Origin: Ptychodera flava
Taxonomy: Eukaryota > Hemichordata > Enteropneusta > Ptychoderidae
DNA length: 64,000 bases
Direction: 5' to 3'
NCBI RefSeq assembly: GCF_041260155.1
Contig: NC_091931.1
Coordinates: 27,979,654 to 28,043,653 of the forward strand
In this document: positions 1 through 11,499 of the stretch, piece by piece
Position numbering within the stretch: position 1 is the stretch's first letter
How the letters are laid out: each line of letters begins with the position of its first letter
Notes under the pieces: generated by a model
What the model was told of the DNA's origin: nothing
Seen by the model: only the letters and a program-made list of their open reading frames with translations
Databases searched by the model: none
Made by a program: the position numbers and the translations under genes

Positions 1-1380
1 CTTAAAACAACCGCACCGCGGCCACACCCCATACTCACTCAGTTTATGAAAAGAACCAAAAATTACATTTTCCGGGTTCACTTTGTTTTACTTGCGCATC
101 CTGTGAGAACTAGGGTAAACATAAAAGAGGGGCTGACGTTCTGGAGACCCCGTACTTCCAAGTCCCTGTTCCTCGTTCTCTGCATACTTACACGTCTGCC
201 TACTTGGTATGCGCAGAACCCCCTTTATAAGAGTCCCTGTATTGTTCGCCTGTTTTTGAACAGGTAAACAGGGGTTTACCTTAGCTGACAAACCGTTTTG
301 ACGATTTAAGTTGTCAGCGTGTCGATCGTTCATGTCCGGCGCCTGTCGGCTACAACAGCAACGTCACGGGGACAACGTCATACGCCGCGGCGCTTTCGTC
401 TCGTCATGTGCAATCTGGTGACGGCAAATTGAGTTCCGAAGAAGTCTTTCCAACTTTACCTGTAGAGCAAACAGTCTCGATTTTCACTGCCCGAAACAGG
501 TGAGGCGATTGATATAAGAGGTCGTATATATAATACATTGTGCTGTATTTTAAGCTTTCACTCAGAACAAATCACTTCCAGGAATGGCAATTGCTTAGCT
601 CAATTTCAAGGGCAGTGACAAGAATCCTAGACTTGCACCCTTCAGAGGTCAACAGTGTCAGGGCCATCGTGTGCGGCGGAGTGTAAAGGGGCCAGGAGAA
701 AAACAGCTTCAGTACTCCGAGTTTCCAATGAAATACAGCATTTTAAAATGAATCAACTTGAATATTGATGAACTTACACACACAGCGCACAGCTCCCTTT
801 AATCTTTAGAAAATTGGAAATCTTTACACTTCCAAGGATCTATTTTTTTACCTGTCCGGTCTGCCGCTTTAGTACGTGGGCGGTTCCGTGGTTTTTATAT
901 GCACCGTAAAGAATCTTCCATTATTACGAAGGGGTGAGCTTTTGATGTCATCATATATACGAATGTGCTCGAGCTATGATACATCTAACATAAACTTGTT
1001 AATAACTGTTCAGTCCTTCTCACATCGAGTACGCACCGAAACAAACAGACCGTAATTGGAAGCTTTTGTGGAGAAAAATTCGAAATGTGGATCATAGGGG
1101 CTTTTGAAGAGTACATGTAAAATGGACTATTATGAAGGAGTAGCCCGGGAGCCGTATCATTGTTTAAAAACTATCTACTGTTGATTGACCAATCAAAGTG
1201 CTCAATTCAGGGTGTTTTATTTACTCATGAAGCCTTGGTCATCAAATTCCAGAAACGAATGACAGCGCCGTAGTAAAGTACTGTCCAATCAAAAGTGAAC
1301 ATGTCATATTCTGTAGACATCTGGTACATTTTAATATTCAAATTTGGTAACACAGCGGAAACCAGCTGCAACACAAAATC
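1..1380. other. upstream intergenic region, possible 5' exon donor
   Basis: No coding region is convincing here. The only gene-like signal is a good splice-donor match, CAG|GTGAGG, with the exon side ending at 499. It could end a 5' noncoding exon that joins the acceptor at 3914 ahead of the first adaptor gene. That pairing is inference from spacing and signal quality only. Confidence 0.25.
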
Positions 1381-1384
1381 CGCT

Positions 1385-1426
1385 GTGCCCTAGGGCATTT
1401 ATATAATGTGCCCTAGGGCATTTATG
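1385..1426. repeat. short tandem repeat of a palindromic 19-mer
   Basis: Two copies of TGTGCCCTAGGGCATTTAT lie 23 bp apart. The core TGCCCTAGGGCA is itself a perfect 12 bp palindrome. Confidence 0.7.
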
Positions 1427-1569
1427 GGATGTTCCATTACATTGGAAGGCTATTTCACAAATAAAAGTTTTAATTCAAATCCTAAACATGTTACATTGAC
1501 AAAGGGGACGGTTAACGTAAACACATTGAAAACGAAAATATATCAGTTAGGGGCGATAGTTTTTAAGTC

Positions 1570-1708
1570 GGATAAAACCCTCGTACTCGGGCTCTTCTGG
1601 TATATAAAGTCCAACCCTACAATAAAATGTCTCGGCCTGCGGCCTCGACATTTTATCGTTGGGTTGGACTTTATATACCAGAAGAGCCCTCGTACTCGGG
1701 CTTTATCC
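1570..1708. repeat. long palindrome (foldback), about 139 bp
   Basis: The two halves are near-perfect reverse complements, with arms of about 65 bp and a GC-rich centre around 1636-1645 (CGGCCTGCGGCC). The arms begin GGATAAA and end TTTATCC. There is no coding content. It resembles the other large palindromes of this window (14074, 49744, 50316) in having a G+C-rich centre and AT-rich ends. Confidence 0.8.
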
Positions 1709-1902
1709 TATACGAAAAGACTGTTGTTGCGCACAATGGGCACAAAAGAAGATCATGTGACATGGGAGATTTGAATGAAGTCAGAACGGTCTGGTTACCG
1801 TGATTGTATGTCGAAGTGCTCTAGTAACTTTAAGTTTTGCGCTCGTCAATAACAATGTACAGCACAACATGTTTTCGTTGACTGGCCTTTGATGACTCCT
1901 GG

Positions 1903-2267
1903 TTAGGCCAAAAATAATTGTCCTGTTTTGATAACGTGGTTTTCAAATATAGGGTATAGGTAGGTCGGCAGGGATTTTTTTTTCCAAAATATTTTTATTT
2001 TTAAATATGAACTTTTCAGGGGTTCAGGGCGATCAAACACTGGCCACAACATTTCCAGAAAAATGTATCATACATATAAAAGGATCGGAGTAAAAACATA
2101 ATTGACGTCCTCGTTTCAAGCAAAAATCAATGAACACGTGATTTTACGGGGTTTTTTTCTTTCTTTTTTCTTCCGTGTTTATGTGCTCTAAAAAGCTTAG
2201 GGTCGGCAGGCAAAAAATGGGGTAGGTCGGGTTATGGGAACAGCACAATTTTTTTCCTTTGGCCTTA
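1903..2267. mobile_element. Harbinger-like MITE with TTA target duplication
   Basis: The body runs 1906-2264, from GGCCAAAAATAATTG to CCTTTGGCC, with roughly 20 bp imperfect terminal inverted repeats, and is flanked on both sides by TTA. GG-starting inverted ends with a 3 bp TWA duplication are typical of PIF/Harbinger elements (family knowledge). There is no transposase. The interior is shared with 3372-3726, and the ends with 10485-10688. Confidence 0.6.
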
Positions 2268-2526
2268 TTTCCAAAATCGTCGATCGTGACACAGAGATGA
2301 CAAAGACGAATACATACCAGAGGTCGGGCGTTGGTCTTACTTTCCTTGTGTGATTGAACACAACGAAGTTCATGGACATGCCAGTCCTCGGGATTGAAAT
2401 ATATCATTACTACTTACAACAAACTGAATCGAATGGTCTTTGATGTTAAACTAGAAAGCTCTTTTATTTACAATTCTTGGTCAAATGAAAAGGCCTCTCG
2501 CATCAGCGAAACCCCTTCAGGAATTG

Positions 2527-2719
2527 TAGCTGTGGGTCCATAGCTGTGGTGATTTTTTAGACGGTATTCCAGCCTTTTACGGGCTGGTTTTGACTTTTTC
2601 GACTAATTATCCCAACCTACACAGCTATGGTGGCGGGGTTAAAAGTCGTGAAAGTCAAAACCAGCCCGTAAAAGGCAGGAATCCCGTCTGAAAACACCAC
2701 AGCTATGGACCCACAGCTA
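2527..2719. mobile_element. TAGCTGTGGGTCC-ended MITE, copy 1
   Basis: It begins TAGCTGTGGGTCCATAGCTG and ends with the reverse complement, GGACCCACAGCTA. The inverted arms contain the CCTTTTACGGGCTGGTTTTG block on both strands, with a diverged spacer. The same family occurs intact at 52286-52442. No target duplication is visible at this copy, so it is probably older. Confidence 0.75.
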
Positions 2720-2860
2720 CTGTGCCCAGTGAAGGCCGACACTGACCAAGAAACACAGCTACAATGCAATAATAGGATACGGCGGATCCCGTAAAGTAAT
2801 AGGGAATATCGATGCAACATGATGTCCATCTGAAATAATACTTCTTCATCTAAAGTTATT

Positions 2861-3192
2861 TGACGCGTCTCGGGGAGAGATATTTGGACTCACAATTTTT
2901 ACAATATTCTTTTGGCCAACCACTTATGGAGCTTATTTTGAAGCTTATGGAGTAAAGAAGGTTATCACCATCTTAGTTTTGTGGTCGGGAGTTTTATTTC
3001 CTCTCATAGAGATAGCACAGGGATGGCGGCCATTTTGAATTTCAAATATTGGCAAATATATTGGGTAATTTGTTTCTCTGATCATCAAAATTTGCACAGT
3101 GACCCCGATTTCTATTCTTAATTTCGAAAGAGATGGTTGAAAGATTGCTTGAGGAAAGTTTACGCAAATGTCTTTCATTTTCGTGACGCGAA
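2861..3192 (+). mobile_element. TTAA-family MITE, degenerate copy
   Basis: The ends GACGCGTCTCGG and CGTGACGCG are weakly inverted. The interior carries the family hallmarks: an ATGGCGGCCATTTTGAATTT core, followed by a GTGACCCC block and a GAAAG-rich stretch. Related copies lie at 20295, 24326, 44630, 56139, 62165 and 63492. Confidence 0.6.
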
Positions 3193-3371
3193 CTTCCCCA
3201 AGCTCTGGCTCTCAAAAACGTTGAAAAATTGCAGCGTAGTTTATTTTACATTCGATGTCAAAGCTACTTCGATTCTGTGATTCATTAATTATTCAACATT
3301 TCCCATGAAATGGATTAAATTCCCTTCTCATGATGTGTACATATCACGCGCCATTACAACCGAGTTCACGA

Positions 3372-3726
3372 TTTGGCAAAACAAAATTGTGCTGTTCTCA
3401 TGGTTTTCAAAAAATAGGGTAGGTAGGTCGGCGGGGATTTTTTTTCTAAAATATTTATATTTTTATGTATGCATTTTTCAGTGGTTCAGGGCGATCAAAC
3501 ACTGGCCACAAAATTTCCAGAAATAAGGATCATACATATAAAAGGAATAAATACACAAAAGACATCCTCGTTCAGCAAAAATCAAATGCCAGGTAATGAA
3601 TGCGCGATTTTATGGTGTTTTTCTCTCTTTTTTGTTTCTTCCATGTTTACGTAGCTTTAAAAAGTTTAGGGTCGCCAGGTAAAAAGTAGGGTAGGTCGGG
3701 TTATCGGAACAGCACATTTTTTTTCT
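3372..3726 (+). mobile_element. second copy of the 1906-2264 repeat
   Basis: It is collinear with 1915-2260: the GTAGGTCGGC block, then GGTTCAGGGCGATCAAACAC, then the GGGTAGGTCGGGTTAT block near the right end. The ends are more decayed and no TTA duplication is clear, so I call it an older copy. Confidence 0.65.
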
Positions 3727-3879
3727 CGGTCTAAGCACCGCAGCTTCACGGAGAAAGCTAGTGTACACATCTGAAATTGAAAACCGTTTCCTGTAATCTG
3801 CAGTAAAACGTATTTTGAGGGTTTCTTCATTCAAACAATTGAATAAAAGTGTGACGTTTTACAAAAAGATTGCAATGTT

Positions 3880-3914
3880 ACATTTCCCTGTTCTGTCCCT
3901 GTCTTTGTCTCCAG
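3880..3914 (+). other. predicted 3' splice site before adaptor gene 1
   Basis: A long pyrimidine tract ends in CTTTGTCTCCAG at 3914, 70 bp before the start codon at 3984. An in-frame TGA at 3972 shows the new exon begins with 5' UTR, so the protein starts at 3984 and not in an upstream exon. Confidence 0.6.
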
Positions 3915-3983
3915 GTACGTCGGTACGACAGCAACGCCCGTGTAGCCTATTCATTTACTCGAGACAGCCTGTGAGAGGGCGCC

Positions 3984-6900
3984 ATGGAGGTGACCACAAC
4001 AGGTGACGGTGGTGGAGGTTGCATTTGTGCAAGCTGCACTTTGCCTATCGTGATCAGCGTGTGTGCCACGGCCCTGGTGTCCGTGATAGTCTGCACCCTC
4101 ATCTGTTGTTGCTGCTGTAAACGGCGAAAATCATCCGAACCTGCCCGGAAAGTCGGCGAAGAAGCCGGCGCTGTCGAGGAGACGGAACGGCTTCATGTAT
4201 GTCAACAGTGTGGGAAAAAGGCCTGGAAATCGGTCGCCGATGGAGGCGGCAGTGACAACAACGCCTACGAGGAAGACGTCGGGTCCACGGGTGTAGTGTC
4301 TGTAACAGTGGTGAATGAGAAAAGTAGTATGGGTGACATCATGGGCGATGGAAAGAAAGCCACACCAAATCCTTACGTTAACATGCCCATAGGGACGCAA
4401 GGCACCAACGCAAGTGAAGGTATGAAAAACGTCGACAACAACGAAAAACATGAAGACACGCACGAACATGGAGACACACAAAAACTCGAGAACGTCGTCA
4501 AAATTGAAGTCACCGAGCCAATGAAGTCTGACGAACACGTATACAATGAATCAGAACGTGACATTGAAGTGAAGGGCGGTTACGAAAACGAAATCACCAT
4601 TTCAGAAGAAGTACAAGAAGTGCAGATTGCCGAACATGACGAGAGAGGCATCGGCGTCGCCGATCATCGGCTGAGTAGTGCCCAGGATTATATAGAAATC
4701 GAGCCCGTAGAGGGTATACATGCACAATCGCACCAAAGTGTATATGAAAACCTGGAAGGAGGCGGGGTGGTTGGTGTCAGTGGTCACAAGGAAACTTACC
4801 CACAGTTGGTTGACGAAGCTTCAGAAAGACAGGATGAAATCCGTGAGGGCGGAAGTCGAGCTGACGAAGATGATGCCGTAACAGTAAAAGTAGACATGCG
4901 AGACACGGAGGTAACATCGAAATTAGAAGAAACGACGGAAGCGCATTCTGAGATACAGTTAGTGAATGAAGCTACCGAGAGACTGCATGCGGACAGGCGT
5001 CGAGCTGACGAACTTGACGCCATGAAGGTCGACATGCCAGATCGAGAAGTAATCACGACAACAGAAGAAATGATGGAAGAGCGTTCTGAGATACAGTTGG
5101 TGTACGGAAATACAGAAATACTATATGCGGACAAAAGTCGAGCTGGTGAAGTTGATACCGTAAGAGTCACGGTAGACACGCATGATATGGAGGAAAACCC
5201 GACATTTGAAGTTACAGCGGGAAAGCATTCTGAGATAGATGACGAGCAGGACAGTGCTGGTAGCAAAACTCTATTCAGCTTGGAAGGCGAATTGACAGAA
5301 GTTGATGCTTCTTGCACGGAAGACGATAGGCGAAGTAGTTTCCAGCGCGTGACAGAGCTAGTTCAACAGGCAGAAGAGCGTGACAGATCAGTGAACAGTC
5401 AAGAAGTTTTCGCGAAATCTGAAAAAGAAAATGACAGTCAAGAAATGAAGATTAAGGTTAACGAAGATCTCGATGACAGGATCGTCCAGGCCACAAAGAA
5501 GACTAGCACATTTGTAATGATGAGAAATGTCAGTCACACAGGACAGCAGCAACGCCACAGCGTCGTCATCCGCTCTGATTCGTCTGATCTCGTGACATCC
5601 GAAAAGGAATCTCCATCTGAAAAAGACATGCTGTCCGTGGACGCAGAAGCACCAGCGGACACCGTGACGCCATCACTCGCATCGACATCACCAACTGTCT
5701 CTGAACAAGCAGTCGTCTTCGAAAGCTACACGAACATCGACTGGGAAGCTGGAGAAAAGGGCGCGAAAGTGGCCGTCACTGATTATCAAATATCAGAGGA
5801 AGTGAACGGCGAGAGCGGAGATCATTCTTCGACACTGATACAAGAAGAGGTTCTTGACGACGCCATATATGATCCCCTGGATAGCCTCTCAGAGAGCGAA
5901 GAACTCTGTCTCATCACAGACTCTGGGAAAGACAATTCTGCTTCAGCTTACCCTGAGGAAGAGTATGAAGACATAGAAATCAAATACCCGCCTGGAAGTG
6001 GATTACCGAGAACTGCTACGGGAACGTCGGGAAGAGCTAAAATGGGAGACGGTGCGACAGTTGTCTATGAAAATACCGCACAGGAAGTAGACGGTAAGAC
6101 AACAAAGTCGAGCAAAAAAGAGAAGAGCAAAAAGAAGCAGAAGAAGGAATCGAAGAAGAAAGGGAAAAAAGGCAAAGTGGAGTCCTCGAAATCGAACGGC
6201 ACGGAAACTCCGGATAAAGAACCAAAACTAAAGATTCAGGAACGTCCCTTGCCATCCATAGAGGGCGCCCTGGGGACAGCTAATCCCGAGGAAACCTATG
6301 CTGACATTGAAGCCGTAGATACGGATGAATACATGTCTTTGAACCGTAGTTCAATAATACAGTCGGACGAGCAGATATACGAGGAGCCCGTCGATTTACT
6401 TAAAGTACAATCTGTTGTGAGCGTTAGTGCGCCAAGCGCAAACGAGCTGTCAACCACATACCCAGCTGCTCCGGTCGTGAGTGCAGCGGTTTTGGCGAGC
6501 TCCGATGATGATGACGATGATGATCCCCTGTACGATACAATCGATACAACATTTATTCAAGTCGGGAAAAGCGGCATCAGAATCATTGAGAAAGAGAAAG
6601 CGGAGGATAAGTTGACGCAACAAAACAGTGATGCCGTCGCTTCGAAGGGACGCCCTTTCTCGATAAAGCAAAGCCATGACGAGGTTCAAAAAGACGAGGA
6701 ACTCGTCAAAATCAACGTGGCAGCCATGATCGGTGTGTTCGAGGACAAAGGCGGAAAGAGAGAGGGCAGAGATGAGTACAGAAATACCAGAGATATCACC
6801 ACGCCTGGTGGTAAACCCCCGCTACCAGTCTGTCGACGCAACGCGGGAGACGAAGATTCGGAAGCGAGAGCGATATTCGACAAGACATCTCGCTTTTCAA

Positions 6901-7543
6901 TGGAACCTGGCGAGCCACGTAAAACTGAGGTAGCTCTTCAGAACATTACCTGGTTCGAGGTGGACCACGCCGATTCAGCAGACAGCACCAGAATTTCGTC
7001 GCCGCGCTCCGTGTTCACCCCGAAAACAAGTAAAGAAGTCCTAATCGTGGAAAAACACGATAGCGACCCGGCGGTTAAAAATCTCACGAGGCAAGACGGC
7101 GATTACTCGGCATCGAAGGTCGTTAACAGAGACGCTGATGCAATGCCGGGCAAAACCCGTAGCGTCGAATCTCCGCCAATAGAAGTAACATCGCCAACTC
7201 ACACGCTCCAGTCAAACATTAGAGTCACAAAGCAAAAACAGAGAGAGATCGAGCTTGAAAAGATCACCGGTGTCAGCGTTTCCGCTTAATCGGAGGATTC
7301 GACAAGAAAACAGATGACGGTCAAATGAGAGGCGTGCATGCTGGCAGTGCGACTGTAACCTCTGACAGTGTTAATGCCGACAGAATCGTTGTCAGCCGGC
7401 AGGATTCGGAGATCTCCTCGGCACGAAGAGTCGGTCAGCCGAGCAGTTTCTGGAAGCAGACGTCGGTGTCATACCGTACCACGGACAGTAAGAAGTCATT
7501 TTCGAGACCAGTAAACGTCGTCATAATAGACAAAGAAAACTGA
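3984..7543 (+). CDS. transmembrane adaptor-like protein 1 (large, tyrosine-motif tail)
   Basis: Not assignable to a named family. It starts at an ATG in good context (GCGCCATGG) after an in-frame stop at 3972. Residues 1-20 would be extracellular with no signal peptide; 21-41 form one membrane segment, followed by CCCCC (41-45) and KRRK (46-49), which fits an N-out, C-in protein with likely palmitoylation. HVCQQCGKK (71-79) has a CxxC pair. The tail is acidic and disordered, with tyrosine sites at 95, 131 (PYVNM), 254 (VYENL), 629, 661, 695 (VYENT), 772 (TYADI), 783 (EYMSL), 799 (IYEEP) and 850. Three tandem repeats of about 48 residues span 274-418; a lysine-rich stretch lies near 708-736 and a run of seven Asp near 841-847. 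Module one (INVAAMIGVF, 910-919; later EVLIVEKHD) is repeated at the C terminus. The main frame stops at 7287, but the conserved continuation LIGGFDKKTDD to VNVVIIDKEN lies in the minus-one frame to 7543, implying one missing T near 7286. The role as an SH2-docking membrane scaffold is inference. Confidence 0.75.
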
Positions 7544-7589
7544 CAGTAAAAACATTAAGGCAAGATTCAAACCCAGGAATAATTTTTCT

Positions 7590-7627
7590 ATACATACATA
7601 CATACATACATACATACATACATACAT

Positions 7628-7697
<70 letters not shown>
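7590..7697. repeat. CATA then TA microsatellite
   Basis: About ten CATA units run into CACA and then a long TA run. It lies just past the 3' end of adaptor gene 1. Confidence 0.95.
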
Positions 7698-7699
<2 letters not shown>

Positions 7700-9184
7700 C
7701 TGCTACAAAACAGTTCTTACTTGACCCTTGAACTATGTCACTTTGATCAAACTGAACGGATTGTAATTTACTTGCATTTAAGGGATTTTTGTTTCTCTTA
7801 GCCGACTAAAATGGTTTACCTATTTTAAATCTCAAATAGGTGAAGTACTGCCACTGCATTTTTCAATCTCAAGTATTGGAATCTTGAAAAGTTGTTGAAA
7901 AGTTTTCGTTTTCGTTTCCCTTTTATTTGTATGATTGTACACTGGGACAGTGAGACACTCCTCTTCGTGTTTTCCTCTTGGCACAGAAAATGATTGTACT
8001 CCTGAACGTGTGTCGGTCTGTCCGTCGGTATATCTGTAGACTAAAGTTATGGAGCTCGCAATTCAAAAGTGACAGTATAAAATGTGACCAAGTTAGAAAT
8101 GCGGAATGCTGGGTTAAATCTTGTACTTGTGGCTTGCATATTTAAGAAAATTTTTCGTCATTACAATTTTTCATATATTTCAGATTTCCAAATTATGACA
8201 CCTATGAATTATTACTTTGATGTTTGGTACGTATGAATGTAGGCAAATTGTGCAAATTTGCATAAATTTAAACTTGCACATGAGTAATTTTTAAAACTAT
8301 TTTTCTCGCCAAAAGTATTCTCTCATAGAAATCAGTCGTCCAATATGTCCCAATCTTGGTTGTAGGGTCTTTTTGATAACCTTTTATCATTTGTCTAAAT
8401 GATGACGAGTGATTTTCTGAGAACAATTTTCGGAACCCATTGTCAAAACATATTCTCGTGGTCTCTGTTAGATAGTTTTAAAACTTATCGATATGCTCCT
8501 AAGGTAATCTAATTCTTACACATGAAAATTAATTATGAAAACTGCAAATGAAAATATGTAGGACCTATCTTATCCTATCTTATTATTTTTAGTCAAAATA
8601 TCAATATAGCACCATCTGATACTTCAATAATTGTCTTTGTATGGTATGCAATGAGAGCATCACGCACTTTTTACTGATTCCTTCGAAAAATCTTGCTCAT
8701 TACGAGACCATTTTATTCTTTTGTTTTTTTATCATCAAAACTGTATCACACTGAGGCCGTTGACATTGTACGCTGATTCTCTTTGTGGAAAATACTTAGT
8801 ACTAACACACACATACACATGCACACACAAATAAACACAAACACAACATATGAGTATGAGCCTCGAGAGAATTGAAAACGGAACATGGTCTTTTCAATAT
8901 TCATCGTTATACTTCAACCGTAAGCTTATTATAGTATTATATAGCTAACTGTCTCACTAGTATATTTCACTCCTCGTATGTATTCCGTTGAAATAATCAA
9001 AATGACAACGTTTCGTTGAGTGTGTAACAGAAATGTGCATACATCATTGTACTTCTTCACTTATCCCAATATATATATATATATATATATATATTCTCAG
9101 TTGCTACATATTACATTATATATTCTCTTTAGCTTATATATATATTCTCAGTTTCTACATATTACATGATATATTCTCATATAT

Positions 9185-9227
<43 letters not shown>

Positions 9228-10481
9228 TATATATATATAAAACTTATTACTAGGTACGTTTAAGACATATTTAAATTTACCGCGGTAGATAATATTAAAT
9301 GTCTGGTTATGCACGTCACGTCATGTTGTACTTTGATATCAGAGGAGACGATGTTCACAGAAACGGAAAGTAGTGTTTATCTTCTTTCAGATCGTGTAAT
9401 AAGGCCCGGAAGCACAGCTTTGGCCTCTATGGAAAAACGGATCCGCATTACAAATCAATGTGTAGTAACGCACGATGAAAACGTCATGCATATATAATTA
9501 GAGATATCGGTATTAATGAGCATGGATATTACAATGCTTATAGCTTATTGCTTATTTTCATCAACAGATGTAACACCCAATTACACATGGTCCTGTAGCA
9601 TTTTTGCAATACCATTTATACTTGGGAAAGCTTGAAGTGTTTGAAGGCCTGGTTGACAATACTTGTCATTTTACAAGTTTCGAATGATTATCCAATTCAG
9701 ATTGACTGGTCTGTACATAGTGCAAATCTTCGATCAAAACGCAATCGTGAAATAACCAGTATCCCTCATTGAATTTATTCACTTAGAGCAACACTAGCTG
9801 TAACTTTTGCTGTGTTTTATTTTTGGTTTGCTCTGTAGAGAACTGTTTTTTTAACTGTCCCTAAAATCATGTAATATGCCGAAAACGCTTAATACCTCAA
9901 GTTGATACAGTTTTCAAAATTTAGACAAAATATATTGTATACTAAGCTATATATTACAAAAGAGACGAAATAAAATTTCCCTCCTTGTAATATACCATCA
10001 GCTCCAGAGTTTGATTTTTACACTTCACAACTCCTGAGGTGCGGTAGAGTGTCACCGTATGAGGACTTCGAGTGAGGCTTAGCTTTCAAAGCACAACATC
10101 CTGTGAGACAGGGATTATAACAAAGTAGATTAGTTAGATTATTTAAGAAGTTATAAAGTAGATACAGAGAAGCGATATCAAAATATGACACTGCTCTTTC
10201 TCAAGTGATGAGTGACAGTATTCCTTGCCTTGACCATGGACGTAGAAAAGGATACCATACCTTGACTCACAACAGCCGGCCATGGTGACTTTGTCGAAAT
10301 ACACTAAACCTGTCACTTTGGGTTAATCTTGACGGGTGTAGCATGCTGGCAGGGTACGCTTACCATTCTTGACACCTGGTACCACCGTACTAAACAGTGG
10401 TTAAAGATGACCCCACTGGTTCTGTCCTTTGCTATTAGTTTCTTGGATCTCCTAAATTACATATCTTTTTAATGATACTGA
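7698..10481. other. AT-rich intergenic stretch
   Basis: Apart from the TA microsatellite near 9069-9240 I see nothing gene-like. Open frames are short, AT-driven and lack domain signatures. The proximal part is probably 3' UTR of adaptor gene 1. Confidence 0.5.
9069..9240. repeat. interrupted TA microsatellite with ATATTCTCAGT spacers
   Basis: Runs of TA are separated by repeated units of the type ATATATATTCTCAGTTGCTAC at about 9085-9180, giving a small compound minisatellite. Confidence 0.85.
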
Positions 10482-10691
10482 TTAGGCCAAAAATATAATA
10501 GTTTTGTTTCTGGTCATGGCAAAAATGATGCGGCGACGCGATTTTTTTTTCAATTTTTTAAAATTCTTGGTGGAATTTGATACATTTTCCTTTTTTCCAT
10601 AGGGGCAAATGAAAAACAGAAAAAAAGAATTGACGTGCACACTTTGAAGTGATGCAGGCGGTGACCAGAAACAAATCTATTTTTGGCCTTA
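10482..10691. mobile_element. Harbinger-like MITE with TTA target duplication
   Basis: The body 10485-10688 begins GGCCAAAAATATAATAG and ends CTATTTTTGGCC; the inner arms contain TTTCTGGTCA and TGACCAGAAA. It is flanked on both sides by TTA. The ends match the element at 1906-2264 but the interior differs, so the two share only termini. Non-autonomous. Confidence 0.7.
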
Positions 10692-11490
10692 TTGGTAAGT
10701 CTTGAATGATTTCCAAATCATGACAAATACTCGATAGCTGAGTATCTAGGATTTGCTGACCATAAAGTTTTTGACATGAACATTCAGCTATTATGTTCCT
10801 CCTCGTCTCAGTATTTATCGTCTCCACAAAGCGCTACTATGGTATTTGAACATTCTCTGGCTCTTGAAACGTCACCAAACGCCTTTATTTGTCGTGACAT
10901 CGGTCACGACCCTCAACCTCAGAAACAGTGCACTATTATCATGCAAATTGCGATTCGATGCCAGTACCGTCCGCGTCGGCCCTGGGTCAGGCCCCGCGGA
11001 TAGCGACCTAGTTTCTGTCAAAGAGTACTTTCCAATATGCAAACACCACCAATATAGGTGCTGAAACCATTCCCCGGGCCGAATATTTTGTGGTGACAAG
11101 AATACACTGTAAAAACTTTCATGACACATGACCCGAGGTTTACAGTAAGCCTGAATAATCCATCGCGAAGGTATTATGTGGCCTGGAAATTCCCAAAACA
11201 TCTGGTATTTTTAGTGAACTGAAGGTGTCGTGAAGGAGTTCAGATATTGATAGGTTACGGGCAGAAATCCTGATTCTATTTCTAGGAATGTCACATTTCA
11301 ATTCAATCCCCCACCCCCAGCTTCCGCCATGGATGCAACTTATTGTGAGCGCCTTCCAGTTTTTATACAATACGCTCGAACAGACAAGCAAACTGAGGCT
11401 ATCCTGTTTATGGTTGTAATTACAAACTGGCCACTTCACGGCAGAAAAAATAATGCAATATTACTTTATTATGACGTAAAATATTAAGCA
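10692..11490. other. intergenic, nothing recognised
   Basis: Several short overlapping frames occur on both strands, none with a domain, signal peptide or supporting splice context. Confidence 0.4.
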
Positions 11491-11499
11491 AATAAAGAT

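Noticed and set aside
4131-5317. Antisense frames of 135 and 173 codons inside adaptor gene 1
   Set aside because: They mirror the acidic codon usage of the sense strand, have no domain or splice context, and the sense frame carries all the conserved motifs.
3984-7543. Programmed ribosomal frameshifting to explain the shift in gene 1
   Set aside because: No slippery heptamer or pseudoknot was seen near 7286, and paralogues shift at different places and in different directions; an indel is simpler.
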